Shown here piece by piece: positions 5,103 to 12,465 of a DNA stretch of 14,178 nt (positions within the stretch are counted from its first letter, which is position 1; every line of letters starts with the position of its first letter). A model generated the notes under the pieces. It was given only the letters and a program-made list of their open reading frames with translations. It did no database searches and had not been told where the DNA came from. This stretch comes from Christensenella sp. UBA1431 (GTDB lineage: Bacteria > Bacillota > Clostridia > Christensenellales > UBA1431). The position numbers were made by a program, and so were the translations under genes. Location: positions 1,117-15,294 of the forward strand of contig DCTV01000044.1 of the NCBI GenBank assembly GCA_002329665.1. The letters run 5' to 3'.

Positions 5103-6508
5103 TTTTGCAGAAAAGAAACATACGCATCATGCTCACCGTGTTCATGGCGCTTTTCGCCGGGCTGACGGTGTACCTCGCCTATTCCGTGCTCACCTACGGC
5201 GAACGCTGGGCCACGAACCCTTACAACCCGCGCATCGCGTCGCAGAAATCGCAGGTGAAGGCGGGAGACATACTGGACCGCAACGGCGTCACGCTGGCCA
5301 CGACCGACGCGAAAGGCAACCGCGTCTATACGCCGGACGCGCAGGTGCGAAAGGCGCTCTCTTCGGTGGTGGGCGACAGTTCCGGGATGACCACGTCGGG
5401 CGCGGAGACGTTCATGGCCAACTACCTGCTCGGGTTCAACGACAGCGTGATCGAGCGGTTCTACCAGGAGATCACCGGCGCGAAACGCGAGGGGAGCGAC
5501 GCCGTGCTCACCGTCGACAGCACGCTGAGCACGCACGCCTACAACCTGCTGGGAAACTACCGCGGCGCGGCGGTCGTGATGAACTACCAAACGGGCGAGA
5601 TCCTCGCGAGCGTGTCCAAGCCGGGGTTCGACCCCTACAACCTGAGCCAGTACAAGGGCGATACGGACAACGAGGATTCGCCCCTCGTGAACCGCGCCAC
5701 GATGGGCCGCTACACGCCGGGATCGGTCTTCAAGCTCATCACCGCGGCGGCGGCGCTCGAATACTACCCGGACGCGCTCACGCGCACCTATACCTGCAAG
5801 GGCGAACTGCCGGTGGGCGAGACCGTCATTACGGACGCCAACGGCGAGGTCCACGGCAAGCTCGACCTCAAAAGGGCGTTCGCCGTATCGTGCAACAACA
5901 CCTTCGCCACGATCGGGATGGACCTGGGCGCGGACAGGCTCAAGGCCGAGGCGGAGAAGTTCGGGTTCAACAACAACTTCCTCTTCGGCGACCTTTTGCT
6001 CTATTCGTCGTCCTACAAAAGCCCCACGAAAAAGAGCGACCTCGGCTGGTCGGCCGTGGGGCAGTACAAGGACCTGGTCACGCCGCTGCACATGTGCATG
6101 ATAACGGCCGCGGTGGCAAACGACGGCGTGATGATGGAGCCCAAGCTTTTAAAGCACCTGGTCAACGTGCGCGGCTACGACTATCAGGAACTCAAGCCCG
6201 CCGAGTACGGCCGGCCGCTTTCCGCCAAAAACGCCAAAACGCTCCAGGACATGATGGTCTTGGCCGTGCAGTCGGGCACGGGCTCGCGCGCCCGGGTGGC
6301 CGGATGGACGGTAGGCGGGAAGACCGGCACCGCCGAGGTTTCCGAGGACGAGGATGTCAGCCCCAACGCCTGGTTCGTGGGCTTCGTCAAGGACGAGGGG
6401 CATCCTATTTGCGTCGCCGTCGTGCTGGAAAACGCGGGTTCGGGTGGGTCCAAGGCAGCGCCGGTCGCCGCCGGCATCCTAAAAAAGGCGAAGGAACTGG
6501 GCTACTGA
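5099..6508 (+). CDS. class B penicillin-binding protein (transpeptidase, PbpA-like)
   Basis: A 469-residue PBP that crosslinks peptidoglycan. It has a short cytoplasmic tail and one membrane anchor (about 9-29), then the pedestal motif GDILDRNG (56-63), then the transpeptidase domain. The three active-site motifs are intact: S209-V-F-K212 (nucleophile Ser209), S264-C-N266, and K408-T-G410 in GGKTGTAE. At 469 residues it is shorter than typical PBP2 or FtsI and close to the compact mycobacterial PbpA. There is no PASTA domain. The ATG overlaps the ftsW stop (ATGA), with GGAGGGG upstream; longer readings from 5006 run inside ftsW in another frame and are not credible. It is the expected crosslinking partner of the SEDS protein just upstream and a beta-lactam target. 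Confidence 0.93.
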   Translation: MILQKRNIRIMLTVFMALFAGLTVYLAYSVLTYGERWATNPYNPRIASQKSQVKAGDILDRNGVTLATTDAKGNRVYTPDAQVRKALSSVVGDSSGMTTSGAETFMANYLLGFNDSVIERFYQEITGAKREGSDAVLTVDSTLSTHAYNLLGNYRGAAVVMNYQTGEILASVSKPGFDPYNLSQYKGDTDNEDSPLVNRATMGRYTPGSVFKLITAAAALEYYPDALTRTYTCKGELPVGETVITDANGEVHGKLDLKRAFAVSCNNTFATIGMDLGADRLKAEAEKFGFNNNFLFGDLLLYSSSYKSPTKKSDLGWSAVGQYKDLVTPLHMCMITAAVANDGVMMEPKLLKHLVNVRGYDYQELKPAEYGRPLSAKNAKTLQDMMVLAVQSGTGSRARVAGWTVGGKTGTAEVSEDEDVSPNAWFVGFVKDEGHPICVAVVLENAGSGGSKAAPVAAGILKKAKELGY

Positions 6509-6509
6509 G

Positions 6510-8369
6510 ATGGAGGCGTTCGAGATTTCCGAAGAGCTGCGGGGACTGATCGCGGCGCTGCCCGATTTGCCGGGCGTATACATCATGAAGGATAATAGCG
6601 GCGCGGTCATCTACGTCGGCAAGGCCGTATCGCTCAAAAACCGCGTGCGGCAGTACTTCCAGTCGCCAAAAACGCAGAGCGCCAAGACCGCGGCGATGGT
6701 TAAAAGGATCGCCCGCTTCGAAACGATCGTTACCGACAACGAGGTGGAGGCGCTCATCCTCGAGTGCAACCTCATCAAGAAACACCGGCCGCATTACAAC
6801 ATCCTGCTCAAGGACGACAAAAACTTCCCCTACGTGCGCATCGACATGCGCGAGGACTTTCCGCGCGTCGAGATCGTACGCCGCAGGGAAAACGACGGGG
6901 CGCAGTACTACGGCCCGTTCGTTTCTTCCGGCGCGCTCAGGGAGGTCCTGGACGTCGCGGGGAGGATGTTTCCTCTGCGCACCTGCAAAAAGGACATCGC
7001 CCGCGCGATCGCGCGCGGGGAGCGCCCCTGCCTGAACTACCAGATCGGCAGGTGCATGGGGCCGTGCACCGGCGGGGTTGACCCGGCGGACTACCGGCAG
7101 GCGCTCGAGTGCATCGTCGGGTTGATCTCGGGCAGGGAGGGCGAATTCGAGGCGGCTGTGCGCGACCGGATGCATGCCGCCGCCGAAGCGCTGGACTTCG
7201 AGCGCGCCGCGCGGCTGCGCGACACGCTGCGCGCGCTCGAGGAACTTTCGCAGAAACAGAAGATGGCCACCGACGCCGGCGTCGAAAGGGACGTGTTCGC
7301 CCTGCATACGGAAGAGGGCGTCGCGCTGGTGCAGGCGCTGTTCATCCGCGGCGGGAAGCTCCTGGGGAGCGAGCATTTCGAGCTGCAGTGGGAGGGGGAG
7401 GAGAGCCCGGAGGAGTTGATGGCCCAGTTTCTGAGGCAGTATTACGCGGACGCGCCCGCGCTTCCAAAAGAAGTCCTCGTAAACGCCGCGCCGGAAGACC
7501 CGCCGCTCACCGAAGCGTACCTCAGGGGGCTTTGCGGCGCGCGCGTGCGCCTCGCCGTGCCTAAGCGGGGGAAGAAGAAGGCGCTCGTCGACCTCGCCAA
7601 GAGCAACGCGGCGCAGTCGGCCCTCCGGCTGCTTATCAGGGCGCGCACCGACTTCGAGCGGCACGAGGGCGCGCTCATACAGCTCGCCGACGCGCTCGAA
7701 CTCCCCGCGCCGCCCGCGCGGATAGAGGCCTTCGACATCTCCAACACGCAGGGGACGGACTCGGTCGCCTCGATGGTGGTGTTCATTAACGGCCGGCCGT
7801 CCCCGAAGGACTACCGCCGTTTCCGGATTAAAACGGTGGAAGGCGCCGACGACTTCGGGTCCATGCGGGAGGTGGTCGGCCGCCGCATGCGCCGCGCGAA
7901 GGAGAAGAGCGCCGGGTTTGCCGACCTGCCCGGCCTTCTCCTGATAGACGGGGGCAAGGGGCAGTTAAACGCGGCGCTGCAGGCGCTTTCGGAAACGGGG
8001 TGCCCGGACGTGCCGGCCGCGGGAATAGCCAAGCGCATGGAGGAGGTGTTCCTCCCCGGGCGGGAGGCGGCGCTGGTGCTCAAGCGCAACAGCGCCGCGC
8101 TGCACCTGCTCCAGCGCGTCAGGGACGAGGCCCACAGGTTCGCCGTGACCTACCACCGCCGGGTGAGGACCGGGCGCACCATCGCGTCCGAACTCGACCG
8201 GATACCGGGTATCGGGAAGAAACGCCGGACGGAACTGCTGCGCCGCTATAAATCCGTCAAGGGAGTCTCAGCGGCCGGGGTGGAGGAGCTCGCGGACGTG
8301 GAGGGCATGGACAGGCGGAGCGCCCGGGCCGTGTTCGACCATTTCCACGGAACTCCGAAAGACGAGTGA
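6510..8369 (+). CDS. uvrC: excinuclease ABC subunit C
   Basis: The 619-residue protein makes both incisions in UvrABC nucleotide excision repair. The GIY-YIG nuclease domain for the 3' cut is at 20-100 (GVY 22-24, YVGK 35-38, R45). Four cysteines, C159, C174, C182 and C186, match the spacing of the [4Fe-4S] cluster reported for UvrC. The UvrB-binding UVR motif is near 225-252 (FERAARLRDTL). The RNase H-like nuclease for the 5' cut has D409 (FDISN), D480 (LIDGGKGQ) and H542 (DEAHRFA). The C-terminus has two helix-hairpin-helix motifs (RIPGIGKKRRTELL, ADVEGMDRRSARAVF). It starts one base after the pbp stop, so it is co-transcribed with the cell-wall genes. No terminator is visible after it; the next promoters lie immediately downstream. 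Confidence 0.97.
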   Translation: MEAFEISEELRGLIAALPDLPGVYIMKDNSGAVIYVGKAVSLKNRVRQYFQSPKTQSAKTAAMVKRIARFETIVTDNEVEALILECNLIKKHRPHYNILLKDDKNFPYVRIDMREDFPRVEIVRRRENDGAQYYGPFVSSGALREVLDVAGRMFPLRTCKKDIARAIARGERPCLNYQIGRCMGPCTGGVDPADYRQALECIVGLISGREGEFEAAVRDRMHAAAEALDFERAARLRDTLRALEELSQKQKMATDAGVERDVFALHTEEGVALVQALFIRGGKLLGSEHFELQWEGEESPEELMAQFLRQYYADAPALPKEVLVNAAPEDPPLTEAYLRGLCGARVRLAVPKRGKKKALVDLAKSNAAQSALRLLIRARTDFERHEGALIQLADALELPAPPARIEAFDISNTQGTDSVASMVVFINGRPSPKDYRRFRIKTVEGADDFGSMREVVGRRMRRAKEKSAGFADLPGLLLIDGGKGQLNAALQALSETGCPDVPAAGIAKRMEEVFLPGREAALVLKRNSAALHLLQRVRDEAHRFAVTYHRRVRTGRTIASELDRIPGIGKKRRTELLRRYKSVKGVSAAGVEELADVEGMDRRSARAVFDHFHGTPKDE

Positions 8370-8372
8370 GGC

Positions 8373-8401
8373 TTGTATGAACCCGTCCCCCACCTTATAA
8401 T
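8373..8401 (+). promoter_or_regulatory. sigma-A promoter P1 upstream of the HAD-hprK-glucokinase genes
   Basis: TTGTAT (8373-8378), 17 bases, then a perfect TATAAT (8396-8401), beginning just after the uvrC stop. The start of transcription is expected near 8408. Confidence 0.6.
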
Positions 8402-8405
8402 GTAA

Positions 8406-8435
8406 TTGACGGGGGCACCCGTCACGGCTTATAAA
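8406..8435 (+). promoter_or_regulatory. sigma-A promoter P2 upstream of the HAD-hprK-glucokinase genes
   Basis: TTGACG (8406-8411), 18 bases, then TATAAA (8430-8435), each one base from consensus. The start is expected near 8443, giving a leader of about 18 bases that carries the HAD gene's GGAGG. It partly overlaps P1's start region. Confidence 0.6.
8407..8424 (+). promoter_or_regulatory. dyad inside P2, possible operator or 5' mRNA hairpin
   Basis: TGACGGG-GGCA-CCCGTCA is a perfect 7-bp dyad with a 4-base loop, covering the P2 -35/spacer and the P1 start point. A further direct copy, ACCCGTC, lies at 8381-8387 inside the P1 spacer, so three related half-sites surround the two promoters. 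No T-run follows, so it is not a terminator for uvrC. Confidence 0.45.
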
Positions 8436-8460
8436 AATGCATCTACAGACGGAGGCGGAC

Positions 8461-9270
8461 ATGCAATACAAACTCATCGCGCTGGACCTGGACCATACGC
8501 TGCTCACGAGCACCCGGACGATCAGCGAGCGGAACAAGCGGGCGATCGCCAGGGCGGTCGAGAAAGGCGCGACGGTCGTGCTCGCGACGGGACGGCCGTT
8601 CGGGGGGACGGCGAAATACTGCGAGGAACTGGGGATAAAACAGCCCGTCATTACCAACGGCGGGGCGGTGGTGGTGGACTCCGCCACGGGCGAGACCATC
8701 TTCGACCAGAAACTAAACGAGGACCTGGCGCGGGAGGTCATCGGTTTTTTACACGAACAGAACTGTTACCACCAGATCTACGACGCGTCGCCCAAGTTCC
8801 TGTGCGAGGCCTACACGATGTACACCGAGCTGTACTCCCACTTCACCTGCATGCAGTGGAAAGTGGTGGGGGACTTTTTGAAGCTTTCGAGCGTTATGAC
8901 CCCGAAGGTGCTCTGCGTGGACATGGCCTCACGCCTGAGGGTCATGCTCGAAATGCTCCGCGAACGCTTCCCCGGGCGCCTGATCGCGGGCATATCCCAG
9001 CCGTTTTTCCTGGAGATATACCACCCCGACGCGCATAAGGGGGCGGCGCTAAGAAGGCTGGCGGAGAATATGGGGCTGGACGCGTGCAACGTGATTGCGA
9101 TGGGGGACAGCCACATCGACAAGTCCATGATCGAATACGCCGGGCTGGGCGTGGCCATGAAGAATTCGACGCCCGAAGTGCTGGAGGCGGCCGACCTTAT
9201 CGCCCCCGGAAACGACGAGGACGGCGTGGCCGCCGTCATAGAGGAATACGTCTTAAACGAGGTGGAATGA
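8461..9270 (+). CDS. Cof-type HAD-IIB family phosphatase
   Basis: A 269-residue HAD hydrolase of the Cof/IIB type, which dephosphorylates sugar phosphates, FMN or similar small molecules; the substrate cannot be read from sequence. Motif I is D9-L-D11-H-T (nucleophile D9, acid D11), with His where most members have Gly. Motif II is T43 in LATGRP, motif III is K193, and motif IV is GDSHIDKSM (D216, D220), where the usual Asn before the second Asp is Ile. The large IIB cap lies between about 85 and 190. ATG 8461 was chosen over ATG 8437 because GGAGG (8451-8455) is 5 bases upstream of 8461 and inside the longer reading. Only 3 bases separate it from hprK, with which it is surely co-transcribed. 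Confidence 0.88.
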   Translation: MQYKLIALDLDHTLLTSTRTISERNKRAIARAVEKGATVVLATGRPFGGTAKYCEELGIKQPVITNGGAVVVDSATGETIFDQKLNEDLAREVIGFLHEQNCYHQIYDASPKFLCEAYTMYTELYSHFTCMQWKVVGDFLKLSSVMTPKVLCVDMASRLRVMLEMLRERFPGRLIAGISQPFFLEIYHPDAHKGAALRRLAENMGLDACNVIAMGDSHIDKSMIEYAGLGVAMKNSTPEVLEAADLIAPGNDEDGVAAVIEEYVLNEVE

Positions 9271-9273
9271 CGC

Positions 9274-10221
9274 TTGATCAGGACGCTGCCGGTCAGGGAG
9301 TTCGCAAAAGCGCTGGACCTGAACATCCTGCATATGGGGAAACGCGAGTACATGGAGCTGCACACGAGCGACATCAACCGCCCGGGCCTGCAGCTGACCG
9401 GCTTTTTCGAGCTGTTCGTGTTCGATAGGGTCCAGATCATGGGCCCCGTCGAGATGGCGTACCTCAAACGGCTGGACAAACAGAAGCTGAAAGAGACGAT
9501 GGAGCGGTATTTCAGCTACCCCATCCCCTGCGTCCTGATTTCGAGGCAACAGATACCGCCCGGGGAAATGATGGAGGCGGCCCGCAAGAACGACGTGCCC
9601 ATCCTCGATTCGCCGCTGACCACCACGAAGATCATGCACAAGACGATGACCTACCTGGACAACTACCTCGCCCCGCAGGCGACGCGCCACGGCGTGCTGA
9701 TGGACATCTACGGCGTGGGCATCATGCTCACCGGCGAGTCGGGCATCGGCAAGAGCGAGACGGCGCTGGAACTCGTCAAGCGGGGGCACAGGCTGGTGGC
9801 CGACGACGTTGTGCAGATCCGCATGGTCGAGGAGGGGAAGCTGGTGGGCTCGTCGCCCGAGGTGCTCAGGTACCTGCTCGAGATCAGGGGCCTCGGCATC
9901 ATAGACGTGCGCAACATGTACGGGATCGGCGCGGTCATCCACGATAAGTCGATCGACATCGTGATGCAGTTCGAGCCGTGGCAGCCGGACAGACAGTACG
10001 AACGCCTGGGGCTTCGCGAGGAGACCATATCCATACTGGACGTGAAGGTGCCCTACATCGTCACCCCGGTGATGCCGGGCCGCAACCTCGCCATCATCGC
10101 CGAGGTCGCCGCGATGAACTTCAGGCTCAAGAAGATAGGCTATTCCACCGCGGCGGAACTGGACAGGCGCATGATGGGCGAGCTGCACCTGCTGCAGCCG
10201 CCCGACAAACGGGAACCGTGA
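9274..10221 (+). CDS. hprK: HPr kinase/phosphorylase
   Basis: A 315-residue protein of normal length. It phosphorylates Ser46 of HPr (or Crh) using ATP or PPi and reverses this with phosphate, setting carbon-catabolite repression through CcpA. The N-terminal domain covers about 1-130. The catalytic domain has H139 (RHGVLMDIYG), the Walker A loop G154-ESGIGKSE, the DD pair at 177-178 (LVADDVV), the family signature LEIRGLGIIDV (202-212) and the PVMPGRN loop (265-271). It starts at TTG 9274, supported by GAGGTGGA (9259-9266) 7 bases upstream and by family alignment. In Bacillus subtilis hprK is followed by a HAD pyrophosphatase gene (ppaX); here a HAD of a different subclass precedes it. The glucokinase gene begins 7 bases downstream. 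Confidence 0.97.
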   Translation: MIRTLPVREFAKALDLNILHMGKREYMELHTSDINRPGLQLTGFFELFVFDRVQIMGPVEMAYLKRLDKQKLKETMERYFSYPIPCVLISRQQIPPGEMMEAARKNDVPILDSPLTTTKIMHKTMTYLDNYLAPQATRHGVLMDIYGVGIMLTGESGIGKSETALELVKRGHRLVADDVVQIRMVEEGKLVGSSPEVLRYLLEIRGLGIIDVRNMYGIGAVIHDKSIDIVMQFEPWQPDRQYERLGLREETISILDVKVPYIVTPVMPGRNLAIIAEVAAMNFRLKKIGYSTAAELDRRMMGELHLLQPPDKREP

Positions 10222-10228
10222 GGGGGCA

Positions 10229-11200
10229 GTGAAGACGCCGCTGTATCTGGGCGTCGACCTGGGAGGTACGGCCATCAAGGCGGGCCTGGTCGACCCACAA
10301 GGGCATATCGGCAGCGAGGGGGAGCGCCCGACGCTGCCTGAACGCGGCCGGCGGCAGGTGATCCGAGACATGGCCGCGTTGTGTTTGGACACGCTGGATC
10401 GCGCGGGGATTACCGCGGCCGACGTCGCGGCGGCCGGCGTGGGTGTGCCCGGCCGGGTGGACGACAGGACCGGCGTCGTAAAATGGGCGCCCAACCTCGG
10501 CTGGCGGGACGTGCCGCTGGCCGCGCTGCTCGGGGAGGCGCTGTCCTGTCCGGTGGCGCTGGACAACGACGCGAACGCGGCGGCCGCCGCCGAACACATC
10601 GCGGGCGCGGCGAAGGGCCACGAAAACGCGCTGGTGGTGACGCTGGGCACGGGCGTGGGCGCGGGAGTGGTCGCACACGGCAGGCTGCTTCGCGGGGCGC
10701 ACGGCCTGGCGGGGGAACTCGGCCATATGACGCTCTACCCCGGCGGCGCCCTCTGCGGCTGTAAAAACCGCGGCTGTTTGGAGATGTACGCCTCCGCGAG
10801 AGCCCTCGCGGGACCGGGGCAAAAGGCCGTGATCGAGGACCCGGACGGGCTGATCGCCTATCTGGCAGGCGGCAGGCCCGAACGGGTCACGGCGGAACTG
10901 GTGGCGCGGTGCGCCGAAAAGGGCGACCCTATGGCGCTCGCCGCCTGGGACCGGTACACCTCCGACCTCGCGCTCGGGCTGACCAACGCGGCGCGGGTTA
11001 TCGACCCAGGCGTCATCGTGATCGGCGGCGGCGTCGCACAGGCGGGGGAATTCCTGCTTCGGCCCCTGAGGCAGAAGATGGACGCGCTGAGAATAGGCGG
11101 GGCCGGGGCCCCCGGGATCGTGCGGGCGCGGTTTTCGGCGCGGGCGGGGATTGTGGGGGCGGCGCTGCTCGCGGCCGATGCGGCGGGGGAGAAGGGCTAA
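10229..11200 (+). CDS. ROK-family glucokinase
   Basis: A 323-residue ROK sugar kinase, most likely ATP:glucose 6-phosphotransferase feeding glycolysis from non-PTS glucose. The phosphate loop is VDLGGTAIKAG (9-19). The catalytic Asp lies in LDNDANAAA (D114). The second phosphate motif is LGTGVGAGVV. The ROK zinc site is complete: H166 in GELGH, then C176, C178 and C183 in CGCKNRGCLE, with E163 and E185 placed to bind the sugar. There is no N-terminal DNA-binding helix-turn-helix, so it is an enzyme, not a NagC/Mlc-type repressor. It starts at GTG 10229, just after GGGGG (10222-10226). The Shine-Dalgarno spacing is very short, so translation may depend on coupling to hprK 7 bases upstream. Glucose as substrate is inferred from the family and context. 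Confidence 0.92.
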   Translation: MKTPLYLGVDLGGTAIKAGLVDPQGHIGSEGERPTLPERGRRQVIRDMAALCLDTLDRAGITAADVAAAGVGVPGRVDDRTGVVKWAPNLGWRDVPLAALLGEALSCPVALDNDANAAAAAEHIAGAAKGHENALVVTLGTGVGAGVVAHGRLLRGAHGLAGELGHMTLYPGGALCGCKNRGCLEMYASARALAGPGQKAVIEDPDGLIAYLAGGRPERVTAELVARCAEKGDPMALAAWDRYTSDLALGLTNAARVIDPGVIVIGGGVAQAGEFLLRPLRQKMDALRIGGAGAPGIVRARFSARAGIVGAALLAADAAGEKG

Positions 11201-11224
11201 GTAATACCCGGGGTCTGCTTTTCA

Positions 11225-11251
11225 TAGTGTTAGTAGGTATCATAAACACTA
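11225..11251. repeat. 7-bp inverted repeat upstream of the solute-binding-like gene
   Basis: TAGTGTT (11225-11231) and AACACTA (11245-11251) are perfect arms around 13 bases in an AT-rich patch, 14 bases before the next ATG. TATCAT (11238-11243) inside the loop could be a -10, but I find no good -35. It may be an operator or leader hairpin; no T-tract makes it a terminator of the glucokinase gene. Confidence 0.3.
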
Positions 11252-11264
11252 GGGAAGCAAAACC

Positions 11265-12416
11265 ATGAAATGGAACAAGGACAAAACGAGCTATATCCTC
11301 TGCGCCCTGCTCGTGGCCTTCGCCCTGTTTGCGCCGTCGCTCATCGGGCCGCAGGTCAACCGCGACCGCTATCAGGAATGGATAGAGCCCACGCCGCCCG
11401 TATGGCAGGGGCAGCTATCGCTCTGGGCCGTATCGGGGTTCCCCGTCGGCCAGAACACGCTGGGCGGCTGGGTGCGCGAACGGGTGCGGGAGTTCGAGAA
11501 GGCCGCGTTCGGCGTGTACGTCGACGTCCGTGCGATGCGGTTCGAGGAAGCGAAGGCCGCGCTTGACGCAGGCGAAAAGCCGGACGTGATCGTCTTTCCC
11601 ACGGGGTTTTTCGATTCGCCCGGCATGCTCCTTCCCCTCGACGCGCCGTCGGGGCTGAACGCGGCGCTCGCCGACTCGGGGAAAGAAGGCGCGAAGACCT
11701 ACGCGCTCCCGGTGATGTCGGGCGCGTACGTCCTGGCCGTGAACGAGGAACTGGGCATTTTGGCGGGAGTCATGCCGCCGGAGGACATCGGCTACGGTCC
11801 GCCGGAAGTCGCCCGGATGGCCGGGGCGGAGGGCGGCTCGCTCTGCGCGGATGAGACCGATTATTCGAACCCGTCGCTCGCGTTCGCGTATGCGCTGGCC
11901 GAGGACGGGGAGGCGGCCGTAAAAGCCCTCGAAAGAACAAGAGGCGCCGGAATCTTCTACAGCGGGAACGGCCTGTTATGCCTGGGGAACCAGAACACGG
12001 CCGCCACGGCGCGGTCCAACTACGAGAACGGGGAAGGGTTCAGCTGCGCGTTCTGGGCGCTGTCCGGGTTCACGGACATGGTGCAGTACGTGGGCGTAGT
12101 GAGCGGCCAGCCCGCGGCGAAGGCGGAAATCTGCGCGCAGCTGGCACGGAGCTTCGTTTCCGAAGAGGCGCAAAGAAGCGTGAAGGGCATTGCCATGTTC
12201 CCCGTCCTTCAGGGCGGCGAGCCGCTCTACGAGGACGACCAGCGCTTCTGGGCGGCGGAACAGGCGTTTGTGCGCGACACGGCGGCGCCCCCCTGCTTCG
12301 GGTACGCAAGGGTGCGCGCGCGATGGGAAGAGTGGTTGCAAAAGGCGGCAAGAGGGGATAAGGAAGCGCTTAAGTCCCTGGTGAGGGACATGCGTGCGAC
12401 CTGTAAACAGGGATAG
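11265..12416 (+). CDS. membrane-anchored solute-binding-like protein (periplasmic-binding type II fold)
   Basis: 383 residues: a basic start, one hydrophobic helix (about 10-27), then an extracytoplasmic domain. Features resembling family 1 ABC solute-binding proteins are LSLWAVSGF (51-59), VREFEKAAFGVYVDV (74-88), KPDVIVFPTGFF (105-116), and YALPVMSGAYVLAVNEE (146-162), the usual hinge-strand and 'PD' elements. No lipobox is present (LFAPSLIGPQ follows the helix; the only Cys there, C13, is inside the helix), so it is probably an uncleaved anchor or is processed by ordinary signal peptidase. No permease or ATPase gene is adjacent, unlike a normal sugar importer. Its role is unknown: it could be a sensor or a binding subunit for distant permeases. 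AGGGAAG is the RBS. Family placement is by pattern only. Confidence 0.65.
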   Translation: MKWNKDKTSYILCALLVAFALFAPSLIGPQVNRDRYQEWIEPTPPVWQGQLSLWAVSGFPVGQNTLGGWVRERVREFEKAAFGVYVDVRAMRFEEAKAALDAGEKPDVIVFPTGFFDSPGMLLPLDAPSGLNAALADSGKEGAKTYALPVMSGAYVLAVNEELGILAGVMPPEDIGYGPPEVARMAGAEGGSLCADETDYSNPSLAFAYALAEDGEAAVKALERTRGAGIFYSGNGLLCLGNQNTAATARSNYENGEGFSCAFWALSGFTDMVQYVGVVSGQPAAKAEICAQLARSFVSEEAQRSVKGIAMFPVLQGGEPLYEDDQRFWAAEQAFVRDTAAPPCFGYARVRARWEEWLQKAARGDKEALKSLVRDMRATCKQG

Positions 12417-12465
12417 ACCGGCGTTGACCTTACCCCTGACGGATGAAAGTGCAAAGGACGGTGCC

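Noticed and set aside
4982..6091. A 369-codon minus-strand frame
   Set aside because: It is antisense to the class B PBP, is rich in Arg, Val and His, and has no domain I recognise.
6405..7664. A 419-codon minus-strand frame
   Set aside because: It is antisense to uvrC and has no recognisable domain or RBS.
9253..10650. A 465-codon minus-strand frame
   Set aside because: It lies antisense to hprK and the glucokinase gene, both unmistakable. Long antisense frames are expected at this GC content.
12424..12452. TTGACC as a promoter directly before murB
   Set aside because: No acceptable -10 is found at 15-19 bases downstream.
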